A stretch of 64,000 nucleotides of DNA from Paenibacillus sp. FSL K6-0276 (GCF_037977235.1 NZ_CP150276.1:2914001-2978000); one strand, 5' to 3'; shown: positions 8,775 to 17,899, counted from the stretch's first letter. A program made the numbers and translations. The notes: generated by a model not told the origin, from the letters alone.

Positions 8775-9575
8775 ATGCATGAAATACCTCATGAGGATTA
8801 TTATAAATTGAAGCCACTACTTAAAGGAGAACATCTTCATCCCGAAATTCTTTCTATGATCGAAGGCAATAATCCAGGTTGGATCTTTGTCGATCAACTT
8901 ACAACACCAAAGAGTGCGTTAGTGTGGAGTCAGGGGATTGAAGGGTTTTACCTTATCGGCGATCATACCAATCAAGCCTTTATCCATGCATTGGACAGTT
9001 ATGTAACTAGTCATATTGTACCGAGAATGAAGGAACTTGGGATGGAACATTTCGAAGTTTCTGGTGAGCATGATGAATGGAATCTGGAATTGATGTTTCC
9101 TTCTAGGAAGCTATACCCTTTTGAACAGATGGTGTTTAAGCTACTTCACAAGCCACCTACAGCGTTGACTAATGGGATTAGAACTATAAATCTTAAAATG
9201 CTGGATTGGGAGAACTTAGATCTAAAGAATATAGAATTTGTACATGAAAATATTGATTTATTCTGGTCATCGAAAGAAGACTTTACCGAAAAAGGTTTTG
9301 GATATGCTGCTTTTGAGGGATCTGAAATTATGGGGGTGTGTTATTCTAGTTTTGTTACACAGGATACGCATGCAATCGGAATTGAAACTCTTCCTGAGTT
9401 CCAGAAACAAGGAGTGGGGACATATTTAGCGACGTTAGTAGTTGAGGATGTGCTTGCCAATGGCTTTATTCCTTACTGGGATTGTTCACTAGATAATGAA
9501 GCTTCGAAAAAATCGGCACTTCGACTAGGGTTTCAGCAGGTACATCAATATAAGTGTGGTGCTTTTGCGATATGA
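8775..9575 (+). CDS. GNAT-family acetyltransferase, two-domain
   Basis: A 266-residue protein. The C-terminal half carries the GNAT acetyl-CoA motif I-E-T-L-P-E-F-Q-K-Q-G-V-G-T (about residues 205-218), followed by an acceptor-side strand and D-N-E-A-S-K-K-S-A-L-R-L-G-F. The N-terminal 120 residues form a separate domain seen in GNAT_acetyltran (PF12746)-type proteins. GGGGAG precedes the ATG. It presumably acetylates an amine, substrate unknown. Confidence 0.82.
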   Translation: MHEIPHEDYYKLKPLLKGEHLHPEILSMIEGNNPGWIFVDQLTTPKSALVWSQGIEGFYLIGDHTNQAFIHALDSYVTSHIVPRMKELGMEHFEVSGEHDEWNLELMFPSRKLYPFEQMVFKLLHKPPTALTNGIRTINLKMLDWENLDLKNIEFVHENIDLFWSSKEDFTEKGFGYAAFEGSEIMGVCYSSFVTQDTHAIGIETLPEFQKQGVGTYLATLVVEDVLANGFIPYWDCSLDNEASKKSALRLGFQQVHQYKCGAFAI

Positions 9576-9586
9576 TCATTTTAGAG

Positions 9587-9616
9587 ACGTCTATTTCATG
9601 GAGTAGACGTTTTTAT
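9587..9616 (+). terminator. Short hairpin terminator
   Basis: ACGTCTA (9587-9593) pairs with TAGACGT (9604-9610), followed by TTTTT. It ends the acetyltransferase gene. Confidence 0.7.
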
Positions 9617-9744
9617 TATTTTTACCGTGAAGTTGTAAATACTTTAATATGAATTGTAATTTGGTATAACTCTATAATTATGAGAGAATGATCATCGGAA
9701 CGAATGGAACGATTGAATACATTATAAGGTTAGGATGATCATCC

Positions 9745-10414
9745 ATGAAAATTTTGCTTGTTGAGGACGATAGAACGATAGCATCAGGACTAGAATATTC
9801 ATTACAGCAAGATCATTTTGAAACCCTTCTATGTTATGACGCCACTTCTGCCAAAGCGGTGCTAAAGGAACAATTATCTGAGCTCACTTTATGCATTTTT
9901 GACCTTTCGCTTCCGGATGGTAGCGGTTATGAATTGTGCAAGATCGTGAAAGCGCAAAGTGATATACCGGTAATCTTTTTAACGGCGATTGATGATGAGG
10001 TCAATGTGGTGATGGGACTTGATATGGGAGCTGATGATTACATAACCAAGCCTTTTCGGATTCGGGAGCTATTATCCCGTATTAAATCCGTCTTAAGGAG
10101 ATATAACAAGCAGGCTCAAACCCAATCCAATATTGAATTAGATAATATACGGATTAATACGCTTGAAGGAAAGGTTTATAAGAACGGCGATGAAGTGCTA
10201 CTGACCGCATTAGAATATCGATTATTACTGATCTTTGCTAACCATGTTGGTCAGGTTCTCTCAAGAAATCAATTGTTAGAACGCAGGTGAATTCGTGAAC
10301 GACAATACATTATCGGTTTACATAAAAAGACTTAGGGAAAAGTTAGAAGATAACCCCCAAGAACCAACACTGATCAAAACAGTTCGAGGGTTGGGTTACA
10401 AGGTTGGTGATTAG
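9745..10414 (+). pseudogene. OmpR-type response regulator, frameshifted in the DNA-binding domain
   Basis: The receiver domain is intact: acidic pair near residues 8-9, phospho-acceptor D53 in F-D-L-S-L-P-D-G, and K102 in T-K-P-F. The winged-helix domain begins normally but hits TGA at 10288-10290 after R-N-Q-L-L-E-R-R. From 10283 another frame continues it: A-G-E-F-V-N-D-N, then S-V-Y-I-K-R-L-R-E-K and T-V-R-G-L-G-Y-K-V to TAG 10412-10414. Family members have about four residues (L-W-D and one more) at the break, so roughly 14 bases seem lost (a 3n+2 deletion). As written, the protein lacks its recognition helix. The kinase gene begins one base after the restored stop. Confidence 0.85.
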
Positions 10415-10415
10415 G

Positions 10416-11417
10416 ATGCTTCGGAATAGAGAAATTAGATGGTTATTATTGACGATGTGCTCGATCAGTCTTGTGGCCACAGCAGTAGCGGCATTTATAT
10501 CGCTAGAGACGGTAGGGATCACAGCTGTGACTTCAGCTTTGCTTATAGGCTGCAGTGTATTGTTTACCCGCTGGAGATACGTTGAAATTGAAAAGCTCTC
10601 AGGGTATCTACGTCAAATCAGTAGTGGGAATTATTCACTCGATGTTCGTGATAATCAGGAAGGTGAGCTTAGTATTCTGAAGAATGACATCTATAAAGTG
10701 ACGCTAATGTTATCCGAGCAGAGTGCTCAACTACAAGAAGATAAAATGAAACTCACCAATGCGATTTCGGATATCTCTCATCAGCTCAAAACCCCGCTTA
10801 CCTCCATGACTGTGATGGCAGATTTATTAAGCGATCCCGAGCTGAACACTGAGAAGAGAATGGAGTTTACTCGGAAAATTACGATCCAACTCGAACGAAT
10901 TGGCTGGCTAGTCTCCTCTTTATTAAAGTTCTCCAAAATCGATGCTGGAACTATACATTTTAAAAAAGATCAAGTTCAGGTAAACAAGCTAGTTCAAAAA
11001 TCTTTGGAGCCTATGCTTATTCCAATGGATATTAAGGAACTACGGATGTTAATTGATGGGGAAGATACCACCACATTCGTGGGCGATCTCAATTGGACAG
11101 CTGAGGCTATGATCAATATTCTCAAAAACTGTGTAGAGCACACGCCAGCAGGTGGTGACATCACGATTTCTTTTGCAGAAAATGCACTGTTTACGGAAAT
11201 TATCATTACAGATAACGGCAAAGGAATCCCAAAGGCAGAGATCCCCTATATCTTCAAACGATTCTATAAAGGTAAGAATGCAAGCGAAGATAGTGTAGGG
11301 ATTGGACTTGCCTTGGCACAAAGCATTATCACTGGACAAAACGGAACGATCGATGTGAAGAGTGAAGTGGGAAAGGGTACACAATTTCAGATCAAATTTT
11401 ATAAGCAAGTCATTTAG
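10416..11417 (+). CDS. Sensor histidine kinase
   Basis: A 333-residue kinase. Two membrane helices with a very short external loop occupy about residues 8-50, then a HAMP-like linker, the phospho-acceptor box S-D-I-S-H-Q-L-K-T-P near 118-127, an N-box I-L-K-N-C-V-E-H near 236, D-N-G-K-G near 265 and G-I-G-L-A-L-A near 293. The near absence of an external domain points to a kinase that senses within the membrane or through the neighbouring transporter. ATG 10416 is preferred over a TTG at 10404 because it directly follows the restored regulator stop. Its partner regulator is frameshifted in this sequence. Confidence 0.88.
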   Translation: MLRNREIRWLLLTMCSISLVATAVAAFISLETVGITAVTSALLIGCSVLFTRWRYVEIEKLSGYLRQISSGNYSLDVRDNQEGELSILKNDIYKVTLMLSEQSAQLQEDKMKLTNAISDISHQLKTPLTSMTVMADLLSDPELNTEKRMEFTRKITIQLERIGWLVSSLLKFSKIDAGTIHFKKDQVQVNKLVQKSLEPMLIPMDIKELRMLIDGEDTTTFVGDLNWTAEAMINILKNCVEHTPAGGDITISFAENALFTEIIITDNGKGIPKAEIPYIFKRFYKGKNASEDSVGIGLALAQSIITGQNGTIDVKSEVGKGTQFQIKFYKQVI

Positions 11418-11430
11418 CACTTATGGCTTA

Positions 11431-11484
11431 GTGACTAGAATGTCACTTTAGAGTCACTGGATAGTCATTGTAGACAGATATACT
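11431..11484 (+). promoter_or_regulatory. Four 11-bp direct repeats and a -10 before the ABC transporter
   Basis: Four adjacent 11-mers lie head to tail at 11431-11474: GTGACTAGAAT, GTCACTTTAGA, GTCACTGGATA and GTCATTGTAGA. A -10 like TATACT sits at 11479-11484 and no good -35 is seen at the right distance. Direct repeats with an 11-bp period just upstream of a weak -35 are typical for activation by OmpR/PhoB-family regulators, so this is the likely target of the adjacent regulator. Confidence 0.75.
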
Positions 11485-11512
11485 GATCTCATCAACAAAT
11501 GGAGGTCTAACA

Positions 11513-12196
11513 ATGGACATTTTAAAGATTGAACATCTGTCTAAAACATATGGAAAAGGTGAAACAGCGGTAAAGGCATTGGATGATGTATCTTTTTCGA
11601 TTAAAAAAGGGGAATTCGTAGCGATTATCGGGCCATCTGGCTCCGGGAAATCGACCATTCTGCACTTATTAGGTGGGGTGGATAGACCGACAAGCGGCAA
11701 AGTATTCGTAGATAATACGGATATTTATGAATTGAATGAAACACAGCTGGCGATCTTTAGACGCAGACAAATTGGGCTGATTTATCAATTCTATAATCTT
11801 ATACCGGTACTAACGGTCGAAGAGAACATCACACTCCCTTTATTGCTTGATCAGCACAAGGTGGATAAGAAACAATTTGCGGATACCGTAAAGGCGTTAA
11901 ATTTGGAGAATCGCTTAAACCATCTCCCGAATCAGCTCTCAGGTGGGCAACAACAGCGGGTCTCTATCGGTAGAGCGTTAATTAGTAATCCCGCAATCAT
12001 GCTGGCGGATGAGCCAACCGGTAATCTGGATAGTAAGAACAGCAGTGAAATTATTGATCTATTAAAAATGTTTAATAAAACCTATAATCAAACGTTGATC
12101 ATCATTACTCATGATGAACGGATTGCCCTGCAAGCGGATCGAGTCATTACCATTGAAGATGGAAGGATCGCCAAAGATGAGGTGATTCGTCCGTGA
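11513..12196 (+). CDS. ABC transporter ATP-binding protein (MacB/LolD type)
   Basis: A 227-residue ATPase with Walker A G-P-S-G-S-G-K-S-T near residue 41, a Q-loop, the signature L-S-G-G-Q-Q-Q-R near 142 and Walker B L-A-D-E-P-T-G-N-L-D near 163. Length and the F-Y-N-L-I-P-V-L-T-V-E-E-N segment fit the MacB/LolD group that works with FtsX-like permeases. GGAGG precedes the ATG. Its last 4 bases overlap the permease start (GTGA). With the upstream kinase it forms a sensing or detoxification module of the peptide-antibiotic type. Confidence 0.9.
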   Translation: MDILKIEHLSKTYGKGETAVKALDDVSFSIKKGEFVAIIGPSGSGKSTILHLLGGVDRPTSGKVFVDNTDIYELNETQLAIFRRRQIGLIYQFYNLIPVLTVEENITLPLLLDQHKVDKKQFADTVKALNLENRLNHLPNQLSGGQQQRVSIGRALISNPAIMLADEPTGNLDSKNSSEIIDLLKMFNKTYNQTLIIITHDERIALQADRVITIEDGRIAKDEVIRP

Positions 12197-14796
12197 ATAT
12201 CGTAAATAAATTAACACTTAGACATTTGAAACAAAATAAGCGAAGAACAATGGTTACTATCATTGGAGTCATCATTTCTGTGGCTATGGTGACGGCTGTG
12301 GCAACGCTTGGTTTTTCTTTTATGGAATTAATGAAGAAGCAGAGTATCTCGACTAATGGAGAATGGCATGTCCAATATAGAAATGTTACTAAAGCTCAGC
12401 TCAAAGCTATAGAAGCAGATGATGCAACGAAAACACTTGTCATCTCAAATGATCGTGGCTATGCCCCTTTAGAGGGGGGGCAGAATGTGAACAAGCCCTA
12501 TTGGTATATCAAGGAATATAATGCAGCTGGTTTTAAACAATTTCCGATTGAACTTCTGGAAGGAAGACTCCCGAAAACTAACTATGAAGTAGTCATTTCT
12601 GAGGAGATTGCAAAGAATGCTAAAGTAACATACAAGATTGGTGAAACTTTAACTCTCGATGTCGGAGAACGAGTCACTAATGATGATAAAAATAGTGGTC
12701 AACCCTTATCTCAGAACGAACGATTACGGACTGAAGATGAAACCCTGAATGAAGAGATCATTCATAAAAAACAAATGAACTACACGATTGTAGGAGTGAT
12801 AAAGCATCCTACTTGGGAACCAACATGGTCTCCGGGTTATACTTCCCTAAGTTATGTGGATGAAAGCTTGATTGGAGCAGCCGAAAAAGCTACAGCGACG
12901 GTTGTATTAAACAAGGTGGATAGCTCTATATACAAGCATGCAGAGGAATTGGCAAAAGAAAACGATATAGAGTCCATCTCTTATAATAATAGTCTGCTGC
13001 GATATTATGGTGTGACGAATAGCGATGGTTTACGTAATACACTTCTTTCATTGTCAGTCATCGTTATGACTGTGATTATCATTGGCTCTGTTTCTTTAAT
13101 CTATAATGCATTCGCGATTTCTGTCTCGGAACGTGCACGTCATTTGGGAATGCTTTCCAGCGTAGGTGCTACAAAGAGGCAGAAGCAGAATTCGGTGTTT
13201 TTTGAAGGAATGATCATCGGTTTAATTAGTATCCCTATTGGGATCCTTTGCGGAATTGCAGGAATCGGGATCACTTTTATGTTTATCAATACGATGATTC
13301 AAGATGTACTAGGGATAACTGAAAAATTAACGTTGGTTGTTACACCTCTGTCCCTATTCACCGCTTGTGTAGTTTCGATACTGACGATTTTTATATCCAC
13401 CTATCTTCCAGCCAGAAAAGCTTCAAAGATTTCAGCGATTGATGCAATCAGACAAACGACCGATGTTAAGCTCTCTGGTAAAGCGGTGAAAACTTCCAAG
13501 TTCGTTCGCAAGTTGTTTGGAATTGAAGCGGAAATTGGTTTGAAGAATTTAAAGAGAAATAAACGTAGGTACCAAGCAACCGTGTTCTCACTTGTCATTA
13601 GTATCGTTTTGTTTTTATCCGTATCTTCGTTCACTACTAATATGAGAAAGTCGGTAGAACTCTCACAGGATGGTTTGAACTATGATATCCAAGTCTATAT
13701 GGGGACTGAGGACGCTCAAAAAGTAGATCGGCTGACTAAATCGATATCTGCCTTACCTAATATAACGGAATATAATGTGGTCAGGGAACTTAGTTTGAGT
13801 TCATGGATTGATGAAAAAGATATAGCAAAAGAATTGCAAGAGATCGTTGAGAAGGATAGGAGTATTCTAAAGAATGGGAAATATCCTTACTACATTCAGA
13901 TCCATGCACTAAATGAACAGAGTTTGAAAACATATGCAGAAACGATCGGTGTAAATTATGAACAATTAACGGATATCGATCAGATGTCTGCTATTGTGAA
14001 TGATACGGTTACCTTTGAGGATGAGAACGCCAAAAAGATTATTGAGACCAAAGCTCTTCATTCGGAAATCGGTCAGAAGCTTGATTTAATTTATACGGAT
14101 TGGGATACAGAGAAAGAGACGAATTTAACATCAGTAGAAATTGTCGCATTAACTGATAAGCGTCCTATGGGTATTCATTCAGCATTAGTTGGTGGAGTAA
14201 ACATCATCGTCTCCGAACAAGTCTTCGATCAATTAACAAATGATACGATGCGTAAAGATATTCAAAGCCGACTTAACCTGAACAGCACAGATCCATTAGC
14301 GACACAACAGGCCATTGAGGAAATGAAAGAACGGAATGTTTATGTTCAAAATGTGTATCAAAATAGACAAAATAGTGAGCAGATGATCATGTTAATGTCA
14401 ATTTTCACCTATGGTTTTATTGCTTTGATTACATTAATATCGATTGCGAATATTTTCAATACGATTTCAACTAGCATATCACTTCGTAAAAGAGAGTTTG
14501 CGATGCTGAAGTCTGTAGGGATGACACCAAATGGTTTTAATAAAATGATTAATTATGAAAGTATCTTCTATGGGATAAAATCATTACTTTACGGGCTTCC
14601 GGTTAGCATAGTCGTTATGTACTTGATCTACAGATCCATGATGAGTAGTTTCTCCTATGGATTCGCACTTCCATGGATGAGTATCTTGTATGTCATAGTC
14701 GCAGTCTTTATCATCGTTAGCTTAGCTATGCTGTACTCCAGTTCAAAAGTGAAGAAGGAGAATATTATTGATGCTTTAAAACAGGAGAATATTTAA
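12193..14796 (+). CDS. FtsX-like ABC transporter permease
   Basis: An 867-residue permease starting at GTG 12193. It has an N-terminal helix (about residues 17-40), a long external domain, three helices (about 280-405), a second anchor near 460-475, a second external domain and three C-terminal helices (about 730-855): two MacB/FtsX modules in one chain. It is longer than BceB permeases (about 650 residues) and lacks their single large loop, so a BceAB label would be wrong. Family members move lipids or peptides, or transmit force to extracellular partners. Specificity unknown. Confidence 0.85.
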   Translation: MNIVNKLTLRHLKQNKRRTMVTIIGVIISVAMVTAVATLGFSFMELMKKQSISTNGEWHVQYRNVTKAQLKAIEADDATKTLVISNDRGYAPLEGGQNVNKPYWYIKEYNAAGFKQFPIELLEGRLPKTNYEVVISEEIAKNAKVTYKIGETLTLDVGERVTNDDKNSGQPLSQNERLRTEDETLNEEIIHKKQMNYTIVGVIKHPTWEPTWSPGYTSLSYVDESLIGAAEKATATVVLNKVDSSIYKHAEELAKENDIESISYNNSLLRYYGVTNSDGLRNTLLSLSVIVMTVIIIGSVSLIYNAFAISVSERARHLGMLSSVGATKRQKQNSVFFEGMIIGLISIPIGILCGIAGIGITFMFINTMIQDVLGITEKLTLVVTPLSLFTACVVSILTIFISTYLPARKASKISAIDAIRQTTDVKLSGKAVKTSKFVRKLFGIEAEIGLKNLKRNKRRYQATVFSLVISIVLFLSVSSFTTNMRKSVELSQDGLNYDIQVYMGTEDAQKVDRLTKSISALPNITEYNVVRELSLSSWIDEKDIAKELQEIVEKDRSILKNGKYPYYIQIHALNEQSLKTYAETIGVNYEQLTDIDQMSAIVNDTVTFEDENAKKIIETKALHSEIGQKLDLIYTDWDTEKETNLTSVEIVALTDKRPMGIHSALVGGVNIIVSEQVFDQLTNDTMRKDIQSRLNLNSTDPLATQQAIEEMKERNVYVQNVYQNRQNSEQMIMLMSIFTYGFIALITLISIANIFNTISTSISLRKREFAMLKSVGMTPNGFNKMINYESIFYGIKSLLYGLPVSIVVMYLIYRSMMSSFSYGFALPWMSILYVIVAVFIIVSLAMLYSSSKVKKENIIDALKQENI

Positions 14797-14802
14797 AGAT
14801 TA

Positions 14803-14825
14803 GCCGCGATTATCGCGGCTTTTTT
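14803..14825 (+). terminator. Rho-independent terminator
   Basis: GCCGCGAT and ATCGCGGC pair around a T, followed by a run of T. It closes the two-component/ABC operon. Confidence 0.88.
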
Positions 14826-14852
14826 AGACTTATCTGAAGGTATATATTTTTT

Positions 14853-14930
14853 GGGGCCCCCGCAAAGTACCTGAGTACGCATCGAAGCAAATCCCCACTT
14901 TGTGGGGATATTTTGTGTCATATATGACAC
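14853..14930. promoter_or_regulatory. Dense inverted-repeat region before hemY
   Basis: The region holds GGGGCCCC (14853-14860); CCCCGCAAAGT (14858-14868) facing ACTTTGTGGGG (14897-14907), complementary at 10 of 11 positions; the short GTAC-CTGA-GTAC hairpin between them; a competing hairpin ATCCCCACTTTGTGGGGAT (14891-14909); and a perfect 16-bp palindrome GTGTCATATATGACAC (14915-14930). The two larger stems share the ACTTTGTGGGG arm, so they exclude each other. The palindrome lies about 45-60 bases before the probable hemY transcription start. Function unknown. Confidence 0.5.
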
Positions 14931-14940
14931 GAACGGTATG

Positions 14941-14969
14941 TTATTACTTATAAATCCCTATGATATAAT
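14941..14969 (+). promoter_or_regulatory. Probable promoter of hemY
   Basis: TATAAT at 14964-14969, with a weak -35 (TTATTA, 14941-14946) at 17 bases. It gives a leader of about 45 bases before the TTG start. Confidence 0.5.
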
Positions 14970-15019
14970 GTATTCAATTGAATTTAACAGATTATTACTT
15001 TAGAGGCAGGTGTCAACGC

Positions 15020-16414
15020 TTGAGAACGGTCGTCGTGATTGGCGGGGGAATTACTGGATTGTCTACCGCTTACTATTTACAGAAATCTATACAGCATAAT
15101 AAGTTGAATGTAAAAATCATTTTGGTTGAATCCAGCGATAGACTGGGCGGCAAAATCAGAACACTTCAGCATGAAGACTTCAGCATGGAGTCAGGTGCTG
15201 ATTCAATTGTCACTCGCAAGACAAATGTAGCCCCATTGATTGAAGAATTAGGCATTCAGGATGAAGTTGTATATAACGCGACAGGAATATCATACATCTA
15301 CACAGAAGGTAAGCTGAAGCAAATTCCTAAAGATGCAGTCTTTGGCATCCCTCTCAGTATTGAATCGCTTGCTACTACAGATTTGATCTCTGCTGAAGGT
15401 AAAGTTGAAGCACTTAAAGATTTCTATACTCCGAATAATCGTTTTACGAAAAATGATTCTGTAGGTGATTTTCTTGAAGCTTTCTTAGGAAAAGAACTTG
15501 TCGAGAAGCAAATATCACCTGTTCTTTCAGGTGTATATTCCGGGAAATTGAGTGAACTTACCATTGCCTCGACCCTTCCTTATTTGATTGATTATAAAAA
15601 TGAATATGGAAGTATTATTCAGGGATTGTCCGCGAATAAGGCTAAATTCCAGGGGAACGGCGATAAGAAGTTTATGTCTTTTAAGGGTGGCGTATCTGCT
15701 TTGGTCGACGCCATGGAAGAACAGCTGTCCGATGTAGAGATCATCAAAGGGATTCGTGCCGAGCGCATTGCAAAGGATGGAGAACTGTACCGAGTAACAC
15801 TGGCAGATGGACGAATCTTGGACAGCGATTTTGTCGTACTAGGAACGATGCATTCTACTGCACAAGCATTACTTCAAGACGAAGCGCTGAATGAAGATTT
15901 CAATCAGTTGTTTAACAGCTCTATGATTAGTGTGTATCTAGGATTTGATATCCCTGACAGTCAGCTGCCAGCGAATGGTACAGGGTTCATAACCGCCAAC
16001 AGTGACGATGTTCTTTGTAATGCTTGTACGTGGACAAGTCGCAAGTGGGAGCACACATCTGGACAACAACGTCTGCTTGTCAGACTCTTTTATAAGAGCT
16101 CAGGACCGCATTATGAGTCCTTGATTAAGCTTTCAGAAGAGGAATTATTAAAGGTGGCGTTGAAAGATATACAGACCAGTCTTGGGATTACTGGACAGCC
16201 AGTCACCTACGATGTGACCCAATGGCATGATGTTATGCCAAATTACCACATACGCCATCATGAGATTGTAGTATCCTTAGAGAAGAAGATTGCAGATCAT
16301 TATCCTAATGTAATCCTTGCTGGATGTTCTTATTATGGTGTGGGTATTCCCGATTGTATTGCAAATGGTGAGAAGACAGCTGAGCGCATTTTGGAACAAG
16401 TAATTACACATTAA
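15020..16414 (+). CDS. hemY: Protoporphyrinogen/coproporphyrinogen III oxidase (HemY/CgoX)
   Basis: A 464-residue FAD enzyme with the dinucleotide-binding motif V-V-V-I-G-G-G-I-T-G-L-S-T-A-Y at residues 4-18, then R-L-G-G-K-I-R-T and G-A-D-S-I-V, typical of HemY. In Gram-positive bacteria this enzyme oxidises coproporphyrinogen III in the coproporphyrin heme pathway. The TTG at 15020 is chosen because AGGCAGGTG lies 8-16 bases upstream and the protein then begins L-R-T-V-V-V-I-G-G-G; an upstream TTG at 14978 would add 14 residues that do not fit. No other heme genes are nearby. Confidence 0.88.
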   Translation: MRTVVVIGGGITGLSTAYYLQKSIQHNKLNVKIILVESSDRLGGKIRTLQHEDFSMESGADSIVTRKTNVAPLIEELGIQDEVVYNATGISYIYTEGKLKQIPKDAVFGIPLSIESLATTDLISAEGKVEALKDFYTPNNRFTKNDSVGDFLEAFLGKELVEKQISPVLSGVYSGKLSELTIASTLPYLIDYKNEYGSIIQGLSANKAKFQGNGDKKFMSFKGGVSALVDAMEEQLSDVEIIKGIRAERIAKDGELYRVTLADGRILDSDFVVLGTMHSTAQALLQDEALNEDFNQLFNSSMISVYLGFDIPDSQLPANGTGFITANSDDVLCNACTWTSRKWEHTSGQQRLLVRLFYKSSGPHYESLIKLSEEELLKVALKDIQTSLGITGQPVTYDVTQWHDVMPNYHIRHHEIVVSLEKKIADHYPNVILAGCSYYGVGIPDCIANGEKTAERILEQVITH

Positions 16415-16435
16415 ACTAAGGAGGGCGGACAATAG

Positions 16436-16501
16436 TGATAAAATTAGCGATAAGCTCTATGCAAAGTCTAGACTATAAACAACGGCGGTTGTTTGTATAG
16501 A
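16436..16501 (+). other. Possible 21-codon open frame and hairpin
   Basis: TAAGGAGGGCGG sits ahead of a GTG (16436) that opens a 21-codon frame ending at TAG 16499-16501. The same stretch contains an imperfect inverted repeat (CTATAAACAAC with GTTGTTTGTATAG, about 16471-16501). Nothing links it to a family; it may be a leader peptide, a remnant or chance. Confidence 0.25.
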
Positions 16502-16606
16502 GCGAATAAAAATTTGATTTACCGCCAGTGCACTGTGCATTGTTGTTTTTAGAATAGACTTTGCTACCTTCAAACTCATAAAAAAAGTTTAAGGAGCAGA
16601 GCGAAT

Positions 16607-16873
16607 ATGAAATATGTAAATGCAGATACGATTTTCCCAAAAGAATTATTAGAGGAAATTCAGAAATATATTAACGGTGGTATGGTATATATCCCTAAGC
16701 CTGAAGAATCACATGTAAAATGGGGCGAAAAGTCAGGGAGCAGAAAGTACTTGAGATCTAGAAACATTGAGATCTGTCTAAGGTTTGCTGTTGGTGCAAC
16801 CGTTGACCAGCTTTCAGATGAATATTGCCTTTCGAGGGATAGTATTAAGAAGATTGTTTATACAAAAAAATAA
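16607..16873 (+). CDS. CD3324-type small DNA-binding-like protein (copy 1)
   Basis: An 88-residue basic protein with a C-terminal helix-turn-helix-like segment (G-A-T-V-D-Q-L-S-D-E-Y-C-L-S-R-D-S-I-K-K-I, about residues 64-84) and N-terminal Y-V-N-A-D-T-I-F-P-K-E-L-L. It resembles CD3324-family proteins, related to Mor-type activators. AAGGAGC lies upstream. A paralogue of the same length is at 21793, with very similar upstream sequence (AAGTTTAAGGAGCAGA). A regulatory role is inferred. Confidence 0.75.
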   Translation: MKYVNADTIFPKELLEEIQKYINGGMVYIPKPEESHVKWGEKSGSRKYLRSRNIEICLRFAVGATVDQLSDEYCLSRDSIKKIVYTKK

Positions 16874-16881
16874 CGATAAAT

Positions 16882-16918
16882 CAAAAGCCACGTCAGAGAA
16901 AGCTCTGTGTGGCTTTTT
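16882..16918. terminator. Bidirectional terminator
   Basis: AAAAGCCAC pairs with GTGGCTTTT, with an inner AGAG/CTCT stem. It lies between convergent genes and has A and T runs suited to both directions. Confidence 0.8.
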
Positions 16919-16939
16919 GGATTTAATTATAATTTAATC

Positions 16940-17731
16940 TTAAATACCATACTTTTTCCGATATTTATCGATCCCATCTACAAACTGTCCTTCATATTTC
17001 ACGCCTTCATCCATCTTTTTATTTGCTGCTTTAAAAGCGGTGCTAGAAATTTTTGTTTTGTATAAGGCCTCTTTCATCATTGTCATTGCTTCTAGTTGCG
17101 TCTTAATCGCTTTTAAATAGATTTCATGTAATACCTGCAATTCTGCATTGGGTGCTTTGATCTTTTTTGCCTCTATTACCAATTTAGTGTAATTAGGAAG
17201 GATCACATTATTAAACGCTGTATAGCGTTGTTTTCTATTGTTTCCTGTATCTATTCTGTTCTTTACATATGCCTCAGAGGCAATTTCGTCATATTTAATT
17301 ATAGCTGCTATCTCATTAGAATAGGTTGTAAAATCTATTACTTCTTGAGGCGTTTTCAGCTTTTCTTCGTAAGCTGCCTTGGATAGAACGGTAATTGGAT
17401 ATCTTTCTTCAGTCCAACCAGGAATGTTGAAGACTACTTCTGCAGAACCTTTTTGAACTCCTGTAATAATATAATCTGAATATCCATCCAATTCAACGGT
17501 AAGTATAGACTCATCAGAAACTTCAGGTGTCAATTTTGCATATGTAAGACTGGTCATTTCAGCTAGTAAGCGAACTTTTATTTTAATCGTTCCACCCACT
17601 GGAATAACATCGCTAGACAAAGTAATACTTGCCTCATTGAGCAATTTCTTATCAGCAGCAAACACAGTGGATGGCATTAATAAAGCAAAAACCATAGAAC
17701 AAAGTATAAAACATTGACTAAACCTTTTCAT
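16940..17731 (-). CDS. Secreted protein with an Ig-like N-terminal domain
   Basis: A 263-residue protein with a signal peptide (M-K-R-F-S-Q, hydrophobic core, cleavage near V-F-A-A). Residues about 30-120 look like a bacterial Ig-like (Big_2-type) domain, with S-D-E-S-I-L-T-V and G-S-A-E-V-V-F-N-I-P-G. The remaining half is helical and lysine-rich. ATG 17731 has AAGGA nine bases upstream; a TTG two codons earlier is too close to it. Probably exported and held at the cell surface. No enzymatic motif is seen. Confidence 0.7.
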   Translation of the reverse strand: MKRFSQCFILCSMVFALLMPSTVFAADKKLLNEASITLSSDVIPVGGTIKIKVRLLAEMTSLTYAKLTPEVSDESILTVELDGYSDYIITGVQKGSAEVVFNIPGWTEERYPITVLSKAAYEEKLKTPQEVIDFTTYSNEIAAIIKYDEIASEAYVKNRIDTGNNRKQRYTAFNNVILPNYTKLVIEAKKIKAPNAELQVLHEIYLKAIKTQLEAMTMMKEALYKTKISSTAFKAANKKMDEGVKYEGQFVDGIDKYRKKYGI

Positions 17732-17899
17732 TTGCAATCATCCTTATCGTTTGATTTTGTAGTCACTCGAAGTAATCTCTCATTCCATAAAATCCCTATT
17801 TCCTCCTAAGTTTTACTATAAAGTGTTTCTTCTCAAATACCAACTATTTTTTAATCGTATTTAAAGTTCTATAAATCGTTTGGAATCAAATTTAAAGAT

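Noticed and set aside
11513..14796. Calling the ABC pair BceAB and the regulator pair BceRS
   Set aside because: The permease is 867 residues with two FtsX modules and lacks the single large loop and length of BceB, so only a general assignment is safe.
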